DNA from: Nautilus pompilius
Taxonomy: Eukaryota; Mollusca; Cephalopoda; Nautilida; Nautilidae
Direction: 5' to 3'
Assembly: GCA_018389105.1 (NCBI GenBank)
Contig: JACATO010000689.1
Span: 914,501-978,500 of the forward strand
DNA length: 64,000 nucleotides
Shown: piece after piece, positions 51,801-58,974 of the stretch
Layout: each line of letters opens with the position of its first letter
How positions within the stretch are numbered: position 1 is the stretch's first letter
Notes under the pieces: generated by a model
What the model was told of the DNA's origin: nothing
What the model saw: the letters and a program-made list of their open reading frames with translations, nothing else
The model's database searches: none
Made by a program: the position numbers and the translations under genes

Positions 51801-54256
51801 GATGAAGAGGTCAGGTCTTCCATAGTACCTAGCATAGCTCATTGCATCATGTATCTGCTTGTGGATGTCTCATGGTCTCCTGTGAAGCTTGAGGGTAGAA
51901 CAACAATCTGACCAAAATTTTCACCATTTCCATCATTTATCATTGTGTGCCTGAGGTGGGTATAATCTATGGCTTGCAATTGTTGCTGGGTTAGACTCAA
52001 GTAAAGGAAATGCTCTGATTAAATTTTGCAATACATGTATACCAGGAATTGCTACATAAAGTTGTTAAACTTAAGTGATTAGAACTACGATCTAAAACCA
52101 GTAAATGGTAAACAAAGAAATCATTGGCACTGACTTTCTTGGAAGGGTTTTGGTGCTCCAGTTGATGGATTTTGTTGCTAGATTTGGAAATGGTAACCAT
52201 CTTCACCTTGCCAAAACATCAAAGGATATTGCAGCATCTTAAGATCTGTGTCTTTCTGGAATCCTCTTCAGATTGTTGTGCCTCAGCATGAGTACAATAT
52301 CTCTCTTCTCATGATGCTTGTTAACCAACAGGACAGCAACTTCATTGGTAATTGGAGCAATGAATTGCTGAGAATGGTCTCCATCAGGTCTCTTATCAGC
52401 ATGAATCACTACTCTGTTATCTGTTGAAGGCATGAGCTCTAATACATAGTTAAAAACGTGAACCAAATTATTCTTTTGATGCAGTATGCCTTGAAGCTTC
52501 TTAACTATTTCATTCTTCACTCCAGAGATGACAATGTACCTCTGGTTGCATTGTTCAGTCATATCGCCCATGAAAAATATCTGAACAAATTTTGCTTCTT
52601 CATTTTCCTATGGGTAGTGACCCCCATTTGGTGATAAACCTGACCTTGGATTTTGAATGTAAATATGAAGCCAGTTGGACTTGCATCTTTTGAAGCTCCA
52701 AATGAAGTAATCTGAAAACAGGAGTTGAACTTTCAAAATGAGTCAGGCTCATCTCCATTTAAGAGAAATTTCAATTGGTTTGGAAGTTTTGCAGAGGAGT
52801 CAATTTCACTTTGCCATATGAACAACACAAATCAGGTGATTCACCTGAAAATTTCTTTCCTGAGCAAAATTCACAAATATTTGACATGGTTCCAATAGAG
52901 AATAGACTTTTTGTTGTTATTCTCAGCAAAGATATATAAAAAGCAGCCCTATGCCAATCAAACAGTTCTTTTTCTTGCAGTAGTTTTGTCTAAGACTCTC
53001 TCTAGATGTGCTTCTCTGTCTCTTCAGATATTTCCCTCTCCCTCACTGCAGCCATTCTGGTCCATTATCTAGTCTGACAAAGGTTCTGTTCTAAACTTTC
53101 CCATTCTCTTCCTTCAGCTGTTCTTTTCTGTTGTTGTTCCATATGCCTTCCTCTTTGTTCTAAACTTTCTTGTGTTTTAAATGCAGCCATTCTAATCCAT
53201 TGCTCCTTGTGGGAATTTTCTACCTTTTGTTCTGTTTCCTGTTTATGTGTTTCATTCATTAATTTAACTTTATTTGTAGAGTGACCCAAATTAGATATAT
53301 GAAGTACATACACCTAAAATTGGGGTCCTCTAAGTGCTATGGTTTGGCTGTGAAAGTGTAACAAAGAAATGCATACCCAGTGCTGCACAATTTGTTTCAT
53401 TTTTGTATTATTTAATTTTTGCAAAGTAAGTTGCCAATTATTATCACCTTTTACTTATTCTTTTTTATGGTAAACAAATGTGTTGCAGTGCTGCATGAGA
53501 AAAAGATTTTAGGCCAATGTGTAGTAGCTTTCGTTCATTCATTCATTTCCATTCATTATCTTGTGCTGGGATCCCACAATTTGCATCAACCCACAAGGTG
53601 AAAATGCCTCTGGTCCAGTTTGATATGCTTATTTATTGATATGGCACTGAAGAATCATTGGAGTGTAGGTCATGGAAGCAATGAAGACATAAAACTGTGC
53701 CTTGCCAAAAAGGTTACATCAGGCCAACATGCAGTAGTTAAAACCTTGCCCAGATTCCCAAGTATCTACACCCAAAATTTTGGACCTCAAGGTGGTACAG
53801 TTTGGCCATGATAGAGTAACAAACACACACAAAAATTCCAATCACACAAACACTAGAAAATATGTATTATATTTCATGGTCATGAAAACATGAAAATGCC
53901 ATGCTATACTTGGTACCCTGTACACAAAGATGGTCTGCATACATGGGCTGCCAAGAGCAGCAAAATAATTTCGTGATTTATTTGCATTCCCTGGTCCCAG
54001 AATTGCTGAATAACTTGTCTGTAAATGTGTTACAGTTTTATTCATGTTTGAATGATTTCTATTACCAGCACAGTGAGTGATACAAAGCAACAGTAGTTAC
54101 TGTACAATAAAAATGATGGCAATTTATTCCTTACCAGTGATTCTGATTAAATTTTCCTGGCACAATGTCATACTGAGACACAGTGCTAGATATCTGCTGA
54201 TGCTGTTGTTGATTTGGTTTGGTCTTGTCTAATCTTGATTTACCAGCACGAGACAT
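27873..54256 (-). CDS. C2orf81: C2orf81 orthologue (DUF4639 family), 412 aa
   Basis: Eleven - strand exons join in phase: 54256-54135, 45500-45338, 38662-38587, 36534-36429, 33126-33009, 32439-32305, 31170-31076, 30133-30012, 28795-28752, 28428-28357 and 28058-27873. They total 1,239 nt. Family landmarks are S-Q-Y-D-I-V-P-G-K near residue 30, a conserved Trp at the first splice junction, the helical block ending L-P-F-T near residue 82, then W-Q-I-L-A-R-D-E-G-E (96-105) and D-C-W-A-Q-G-A-V-P-V-V (128-138). R-L-D-P-E-K-L-P follows near 262, and a Lys-rich segment near 290. The function is not established for the family; vertebrate expression suggests testis or ciliated tissue. There are no signal peptide or membrane segments. 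Exon 31170-31076 appears to use a GC donor. The introns hold most of the transposons in this window. Confidence 0.85.
33497..35138 (-). mobile_element. Tc1-family element, copy 1 (with nested insert)
   Basis: The ends are inverted repeats: CAGTATTGGAAATAATTATG at the left, matched by CATAGTTATTTCCAATACTG at the right. TA precedes the left end. The - strand carries a decayed transposase: an H-T-A-x-M-I-K-N-T block near 33,920-33,970 (second catalytic region) and the C-terminal part toward 33,600. The same family recurs in opposite orientation from 40,686. A second element is inserted at 34,042-34,564. It lies in the C2orf81 intron between the 36,429 and 33,126 exon boundaries. Confidence 0.8.
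34042..34564. mobile_element. Nested pogo/Tigger-like non-autonomous element
   Basis: The left end is CAGGTTGAGAATCCCTCATC after a TA; the right end is GATAAGGGATTCTTGACCT before a TA. These are inverted repeats. Internal copies of an A-T-C-C-G/ATTTTGGA theme continue on both sides, as in Tigger-type elements of vertebrates. Its insertion point is proven by the second Tc1 copy near 41,540-41,580, where the flanking sequence is continuous. It has no transposase. Confidence 0.75.
35210..35560 (-). pseudogene. LINE 3' end fossil
   Basis: The - strand reads D-D-V-D-S-L-E-K-V-Q-R-Q-F-T-R-M-I near 35,540-35,490. After decay it continues with L-E-R-L-Q-L-L-G-L, and finally W-x-L-x-N-x-V-x-x-L-N-D-L-P near 35,260. 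This is the C-terminal region after the reverse transcriptase in Jockey/CR1/RTE-like LINEs. Several stops interrupt it. The 5' part is missing, as usual for truncated LINE insertions. Confidence 0.65.
37300..38110 (-). pseudogene. Tc1/mariner transposase fossil
   Basis: Read on the - strand from about 38,020: an HTH-like block K-Q-V-K-A-M-K-T-K-G-F-S-D-R-E-V; a linker; then K-V-F-x-S-D-E-S-K near 37,610 (first catalytic Asp); and W-P-T-Q-S-P near 37,385 (the start of the SPDLNP-type motif). Stops and frameshifts are frequent. The long + strand frame across 37,676-38,137 is its antisense shadow. Terminal repeats were not located. Confidence 0.6.
39340..40460 (+). pseudogene. Tc1/mariner transposase fossil
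   Basis: The + strand remnants in order are T-T-E-V-A-K-W near 39,392, D-W-T-A-V-L-F-T-D-E-S-R-F near 39,795-39,830 (first catalytic Asp), and F-S-P-D-L-N-P-I-K-H near 40,165-40,200 (the third acidic residue is replaced by Lys). Stops separate them. A (TG)n run at 39,910-39,930 interrupts the frame. It lies between the C2orf81 exon at 38.6 kb and the Tc1 copy at 40.7 kb. Confidence 0.65.
42480..44090 (-). pseudogene. hAT transposase pseudogene
   Basis: Decayed open reading frame of the hAT, in at least four frames. The segments are 44,090-43,880 (N-terminal/BED region), 43,960-43,755, 43,865-43,550 (region before the catalytic core) and 42,978-42,480 (core and dimerisation region). The SINE at 43,005-43,342 disrupts the core. 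Such ZBED-type transposases are sometimes domesticated, but the breaks here argue against function. Confidence 0.75.
43005..43342 (+). mobile_element. tRNA-derived SINE with (CAA)n tail
   Basis: The tRNA-like head starts CCGGCCCGGTGGGGCAGG and has a clean pol III B box, GGTTCGATCCC, at 43,067-43,077. A conserved-looking unrelated body follows, then a CAACAACAACAA tail. A perfect 14-bp target duplication, ATCAGCAGCACATG, flanks it (42,991-43,004 and 43,343-43,356), so the insertion is relatively young. It lies inside the hAT transposase. The four or five open frames seen across it are artefacts of its GC content. Confidence 0.9.
44120..44460. other. GC-rich island of unknown origin inside the hAT
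   Basis: This segment lies upstream of the hAT transposase start, between it and the hAT right terminus. Its composition is much richer in GC than the rest of the element, and it has imperfect repeats such as CCACTCCCAGTGGTGCCAGC near 44,166. It is either the element's own leader or another inserted retroposon. No target duplication was convincing. Confidence 0.45.
44588..44608. repeat. (TAA)n microsatellite
   Basis: Short AAT/TAA run inside the hAT terminal region. Confidence 0.8.
46414..46520 (-). CDS. C2orf81: Probable alternative first coding exon of C2orf81
   Basis: An ATG at 46,520 opens 35 codons plus TG, ending at a GTGAGT donor. That is exactly the phase and leftover bases of the main first coding exon (54,256-54,135). 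Spliced to the 45,500 acceptor it restores the same Trp codon. The 36-residue acidic N-terminus (rich in Ser, Glu and Pro, ending V-I-Q-L-F-W) is unlike the main one. An ACCTTAG acceptor-like site lies just before the ATG. Splicing the main first exon into it there gives an immediate TGA. It therefore looks mutually exclusive with the main first exon rather than an internal exon. Confidence 0.6.
47803..49361 (+). mobile_element. Young Tc1-like transposon with IR/DR termini
   Basis: The outer ends are CAGGTGCATCTCAAAAAATT and its inverse; 38 of the first 41 bases match. TA flanks both sides (47,801-47,802 and 49,362-49,363). An internal direct repeat of the tip (TCTCAAAATATTAGAATATTC near 47,984; inverse near 49,157) gives the IR/DR structure of Tc1 elements such as those of fish. 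It sits inside the Helitron helicase region. It is clearly younger than the other Tc1 fossils here, because the ends and frame are almost intact. Confidence 0.93.
48078..49080 (+). pseudogene. Tc1 transposase, one frameshift, altered catalytic site
   Basis: Starting at ATG 48,078, the frame holds through the paired-type HTH DNA-binding half, with the first catalytic Asp in L-F-S-D-E-S (codon at 48,519). It shifts near 48,586, apparently by loss of two bases. It then runs in the next frame to a TGA at 49,078-49,080. The third acidic residue is Glu in S-P-D-L-N-P-I-E-S (48,892-48,894). The second catalytic Asp is Tyr: Q-Q-Y-L-A-P-A-Y at 48,787-48,789. Spacing to the Glu is 34 residues (DD34E). 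The frameshift and the Asp-to-Tyr change make it inactive. From memory it closely resembles Tc1 transposases widespread in teleost fish. Confidence 0.9.
53270..53840. repeat. Duplicated block at the Helitron 5' region
   Basis: A block of about 70 bp occurs twice. At 53,305-53,370 it reads CACCTAAAATTGGGGTCCTC then ...TTTGGCTGTG...GTAACAAA. At 53,768-53,825 it reads CACCCAAAATTTTGGACCTC then ...TTTGGCCATG...GTAACAAAC. Such repeats are common in Helitron 5' leaders. Confidence 0.55.
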
Positions 54257-54994
54257 TTTTGTTTTCTCTCAGTTTTGATATCTCTGTGGTCACTAATATA
54301 ACCTAAAAGAAAAACAAAACAATAAATAAATGTTTATTCTATTATGTACGAGAATGAAATATTATTTTCATTGATCTGTTAGAGTACATTGTCAACAAAC
54401 AGTGAAGAAATCCCATGTAAATACACTTAAAACACAACCAGCAGTGAATGATGATTTAAAAGTCAACAACATTTAAAATAAAAAATCATCATCAAATAAA
54501 TGTAGTAAAGAATTGTAGTTCTTCACAATTAGTCTATGAGTGACAGTCCTTATCGGTAAAAATCTGATTCACTTATGTTCCATATTTAGGTTAGTTCCTC
54601 TAATTATTTAAGCTGAAAATAATAGAATCACTAAAAAAAAAAAAACAATTTTAAAACAGTTCTGCTCCATACTGTCAGTTTGATAATTTTTCTGAACATC
54701 AAAAGCAGAGTTAGACCAATAAACATTTATAGAGATATGTATAATGCACACCAGATTTGTTAATGTCAAACTTACTACACAGTAAGTCACATAGCTTGTT
54801 ATGAGCTGCTGTGGATCAAAATAAAAAAAAAAGACAAATGTTTTCAGCATTGCATCTTGGGCCAAAAATAATATTTGGTAAATGGCCAGATGCACAGTAC
54901 AATGCAAAATCATGTTGCTATCTGAATAAAATGATGAAAACCATAAATTTAGCTGCATTTAAGTATTTAGAAGGACTGTTGGTAGTCCAGTATT

Positions 54995-55090
54995 AACTTA
55001 TTTGATTGCCATGGTTAAGGACCCAAGTTAAAATCTCAGTTAGGACTGGTTTGGCTTAGCATGTTTTTTTTTCACCAAACAGCCACATGG
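54995..55090 (+). repeat. Possible decayed tRNA-derived SINE
   Basis: GCCATGGTTAAGGACC at about 55,007 resembles a pol III A box region, and AAGTTAAAATCTCAG downstream resembles a mutated B box. The distance is too short for a full tRNA head and no target duplication was found, so this is a weak call. Confidence 0.25.
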
Positions 55091-56200
55091 TCCCCCCCAT
55101 CTAAAAATAGAGATTTCTGATAGGGTTTTCTGGGTACATGTGTTAAAGGTTCTGCAAGTAACTTTCAACTGGCTTGCACCTTGACTGCCACTCAAGAGTC
55201 CCCAGCTACTTGCTTAGACACCCACCATAATACCCCACATCTTTCCCATTCTAGCTTACTATTGAGATTTCCTTAGACCTCAGAAATCAGGAAAAGGCTT
55301 CACCAAAAAGAAGTATTTAGACAAGAGTAGTGAATGAAGAAATGTAACCTCTCTGATCATCTCATCATAGAAGTCATTTACACAGGTTTCAGCAAATTTG
55401 TCCTGCTTACTTTCATCCGATCACCCTTCACCTGAGATTTTCTTCTGAGTTAGGTATTTGCTAAACAATTCAGAACTATGTATAGTTATTGCCTTCCAAA
55501 AGCCAAAATGGTTTTGCCAGCTCTCTTATGTAGTAACTGACATACCATACAAGAAAGGTGCAGCACAATGGTTTGTTCGTCTTTTTATTGATACACTATC
55601 ATAAAAATTCCCATTACATAAATCATACTTCCCCTCCTTGTGCCGGTGACACCAGAGTGTTAATGCTGGATCTTTCTTTCTGATCTTTTTTTCTCATAAA
55701 CTTTGATTTATCATCTCATAACATTTGGCTAATTTTTCATCTACTTTACATATTTTGGAAAACTTAAGAATCTGCTGGCTTCTTTACAAACCCCAATACA
55801 GCTGAACTTCTCCACGCTATCTATCCAATCTCTGGCTAAAAGATGTTTTCCACACTTTCTTGTACAAGTTGTCTATAATCTTTCTGAGTAATCCACTTTT
55901 TCCTGTCTTTACCAATTTTTTCCTGAAAGGAATCCCTTTCTCTTTGTATATTCAATATCTTACTAACATCTGCATGACACATTACATTATGTTTGAAACC
56001 ATCACTTCATCTATCATCTTGGCTTTCTTCGTCATGCATACTTTGGAATTTTGCGATAATACGACAACAATAGAGAACTTCAAAATACTTTCATATTCTT
56101 CAAGTTGTCAACAATTTCACCACTGTCTAAAACCGTGAAAAGCAACCAGTATTCACACTTCCTCACTGTCTTATGGATAAAATGGATATTAGAAACACAG
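55090..56200. other. C2orf81 5' intron or leader; nothing assigned
   Basis: The - strand from 56,150 to 55,500 has vaguely coding-like, Lys-rich text broken by stops, which could be an old transposase. No catalytic motif could be read, so it is not assigned. Confidence 0.3.
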
Positions 56201-56202
56201 CA

Positions 56203-56206
<4 letters not shown>

Positions 56207-56233
<27 letters not shown>
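56207..56233. repeat. (TG)n microsatellite
   Basis: Thirteen TG units, followed by a short CT run. Confidence 0.9.
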
Positions 56234-56238
<5 letters not shown>

Positions 56239-57114
56239 TCTCTCTCTGTGTGTTTTGGCTACATGATTTGTGAAAAATGTCCCAAAGTAGCACAGAACAG
56301 ATTTTATGAAAAAAAAACAAAAACAATGTAAATGTACAGTATGAAATACATTTCTATAAATTACAAAAAAATAAATCTAAAAGGTTGATAATCTGTTTTC
56401 CATTAACAGAATTTAAAAGCACAGTACAATGTAAAATAATAAATATTTTAAAATAGTGTTAAGTATAACCCAGAGCAATTTGTAAATATTCATTTGGCAT
56501 TGTGTTTGACTAACAGTACCTATTAATTTTAGTGAGGAAACAGCCACGTTAAGTGCGGAGGTTCACTTCAAAGTCCAGAGAATTAAGTTGCAGTTTTAAA
56601 ATAACTGTTTTTTTTTCTTTAAAAAACAACAAACTAGCTAACTTCTAAACAGTTGTTGATGTTGATGTTGCTGTTGTTGTTCTACATGGACCGCAACAAT
56701 TTTTAAAAGGAAAACGACAAATGGAGCAATGGGCTAAAAAAACACAGGCTTGCGTATTTGTTGACAAGCAAGCGTCTGAAAATCACAAGAAATTAAATTT
56801 AAATAAAAACGTGAAAAATCTCGAAGGGGACCCAAACTTGTTGCAACTCGTCCTTTATTCGGAATAACTGGGGGAAAAAGAAAGAAAGGAAAAAAAACAA
56901 GCCCCCCCCAACTGAATTAATAAGGAGATGGGGGTTCGTTCCTACCCTGAAATACAGTTTAGAACATCAACAAACATGGTCCTTCTGGATGTGGCAGCTG
57001 GCAGAAGTACAAAAGTGAAACAAAAACAGTCTTGTGCGTTTTAGACAGACGACAGTAGAAAAAGAAAAGAAGAGTGTACTACCATGAGGAGGAGAGCCCC
57101 TGTCGCCGCCCCTC

Positions 57115-57123
57115 TATAAAAGG
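57115..57123 (+). promoter_or_regulatory. TATA-like element on ENKD1 side
   Basis: TATAAAAGG is a good TATA consensus on the + strand. It would place initiation near 57,145, upstream of the proposed noncoding ENKD1 exon. Confidence 0.35.
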
Positions 57124-57144
57124 TCGGTTCCCCTGCTTGGAGGA

Positions 57145-57559
57145 GGACACAAACACACCACCGGATGTGCTCTGTTTCTATGGAAATCATACCGCATAAA
57201 ATATCTAGCTTTATATTTCTATAAAAATTAATATTTAAAACTAGTTTATTATTTATATATATATAAATATAACAAAATATATAATCTTATCACTTTGAAG
57301 CTTGGTCTTTTATTATTAACAACGAACCTGTAGCGACTGAACAATATGGCGGTGCGTCGATAGAAATAAGGTTAGGCTTCTGTCGTAAGTTGGTTGAGGT
57401 CTGACTTTGACAGTAGGCTTGCACCACTCTGCTTGTATTCGTGATAAAGGCAACCCTCAGTCGAGTATACCGTACTGTGGATAAATAAAATCCGTTTATT
57501 TTTTGTCTTGTTGAGGCGTGTGGATGTGATTACGCCGAGTAACGGATGTGGAGGACAAG
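57145..57559 (+). other. ENKD1: Proposed noncoding first exon of ENKD1
   Basis: The 3' boundary is a strong donor, ...GACAAG|GTACGT at 57,559/57,560. The acceptor TTTTTCAG at 58,888 begins the exon with the start codon, and an in-frame TAG before the ATG shows that the upstream part is untranslated. The 5' limit is only a guess from the TATA-like element. Confidence 0.4.
57174..57187. promoter_or_regulatory. RFX X-box-like palindrome
   Basis: GTTTCTATGGAAAT fits the RFX site form RYYNYY-N(1-3)-RRNRAC with a 2-bp spacer and one mismatch, the last base (T for C). RFX factors drive ciliary genes across animals. It lies between the two head-to-head genes, about 50 bp from the TATA-like element. 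Confidence 0.5.
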
Positions 57560-57708
57560 GTACGTACGAGTTGTATCCTGTTTGATACTTCTATTTATCT
57601 GTCGGACTACGACTCGCAACAGTCTTTTAGCTTTTGTTGTTTTTTTTTCTTGGCTAAACGTTTTCTTTGTTTTATCGAAAAATTCGCGGACTCGAACATC
57701 CTGTTATA

Positions 57709-57791
57709 CTAGAGACGTTTGAATGAAACCCGGCTGAAGTAGATAACCGGCTGTAATGATATCTGGCCGGGTTTCATTTGAACGTCTCTAG
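57709..57791. mobile_element. 83-bp palindromic MITE with TA duplication
   Basis: Two arms of about 26 bp, starting CTAGAGACGTTTGAATG and ending CATTTGAACGTCTCTAG, are inverted repeats with only two mismatches around a 31-bp loop. TA flanks both sides (57,707-57,708 and 57,792-57,793). It is a mariner/Tc1-type MITE or a similar foldback. It lies in ENKD1 intron 1, 150 bp after the donor. Confidence 0.7.
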
Positions 57792-58974
57792 TATGATTGT
57801 CTACTAATGTAGAGCCTGTTATTTATAATATTTCATTTTAATGTTGGTATTAATGACTGATAAATTGCTAAAAAACAATAAAATATTCAATGCGAGAATT
57901 CCAGGGTGCTACGTTGTACGTATGAGAGAAGAAAACAAAAATCAAATAAGTATTGAGTGTTTTCAAATTATCAGGCGAACTACTTGTGAATAAAGTACGA
58001 GCTCATGAATTCTGCTTTTGCTCATAATAGTAGTAATAATAAATAGTAATAAGAAGAAATATAAGTAATGCTTAATTTAACAATATGTGGAACGATACAT
58101 TAGAGGTTTTGGAGTTGCCAAGCTGGATAAAGGACTGAGAGAGAACTTGATTGATGTATTTTAGATTTAACAATGTGTATTAAAATTTTTTTTCTCACTT
58201 AAAGCGCTAATTCCAGTAGAAGATTTCACAAGTTATCTAATTTGATAAAACAGATCCAGAGGGTTGGGAGGTTTCAAAATTTGTGGAAAGCTTTTCCTTA
58301 AATGGTTTTCTAACAGATTTCAAAAAACCACTGACACATTTTGCTTCTACCACTACTTGGTTGGTAAACCTTTTCATATGTTTATATCCTGACTGCTAAA
58401 ATAGAATTTTTAAGAATTTAGTCTAGTCTGTTTGTTGTGTATTAATATGAACAGTGGTTCCATAAGCTATCTTATCTGTCAAATAATTAATTCAGAGGTA
58501 CACATTTTTCTGAAAATGAATTTGAATACATTGAATATCTGTAAGGTTTTTTTTTTTTTATTTTTTTAAATAGTTTTGTGTGAAATGGTCCAGTGGAACA
58601 GGTTATAAGTTTTTGGATCTATAAGCAGATTTATGAATAAATTTCCTTGACATTTACTTTGGACTTATAGAAGGAAATGTTACAAGAGTCAGATTTAGCA
58701 CTATTGCTGATACACTAGAAATATTAAAACTTTATAATTGAAATAATTTGCTTTCATGAAGCTGAATAATTTTTAAATATTTTTTTCTCTTAAATAATAA
58801 TGATATTGAAAACCAATTGTAGAATTCTATGCTATTTCTGATATCTGACAAACATTTTATAACTTGGAAATGCACTTTGATTTTTCAGAGCAACACGTTA
58901 TACAACGATAGAAAAACAATTATCAAGAAACATTTTCCAGGGAGTCACTAAAGAGGATCTCTGGTTCAAACAAA

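Larger units (their letters stand above)
47540..52571 (-). pseudogene. Helitron Rep-helicase pseudogene
   Basis: Remnant of the Helitron protein read across multiple frames, with the Tc1 at 47,803-49,361 dividing the helicase domain. Recognisable blocks are listed under the element. The catalytic HUH/two-Tyr part could not be read confidently. Confidence 0.7.
47368..53870 (-). mobile_element. Degenerate Helitron (Rep/helicase type)
   Basis: The - strand coding order matches an autonomous Helitron. A basic, Gln/Glu-rich N-terminal part lies at about 53,313-53,065, then the Helitron-like N region at 52,571-52,239. R-Y-Y-G-R-P-D-L-F-I-T-F-T lies near 51,830, and T-T-L-I-A-F-F-K-L-N with R-T-L-L-Y-H-E-V-P near 50,950-50,890. 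The PIF1-type helicase part (49,846-49,595) has L-W-Q-H-V-N-S-L-K-L and N-K-M-R-F. The last block, D-L-P-F-E-F-K-R-I-H-F-P near 47,640, lies beyond an inserted Tc1. The 3' end is a short palindrome (TAGGTACCCAGCTAG) ending CTAG before T at 47,368. The 5' end is only approximate. Many frameshifts are present. Confidence 0.8.
56946..57559. promoter_or_regulatory. Divergent promoter of C2orf81 and ENKD1
   Basis: The - strand gene (first coding exon at 54.25 kb, preceded by a splice acceptor) must start to the right. ENKD1 has a noncoding exon with a GTACGT donor at 57,560. Between them the sequence becomes less AT-rich, has CpG dinucleotides, a TATAAAAGG at 57,115-57,123 (+) and an X-box-like palindrome at 57,174-57,187. 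A possible - strand 5' untranslated exon ends at 56,946 (GTAGGA donor). Exact start sites are not visible. Confidence 0.55.

Noticed and set aside
55500-56150. Lys-rich coding-like text on the - strand
   Set aside because: No catalytic or zinc-finger motif could be read and stops are frequent; it could be an old transposase but cannot be supported.
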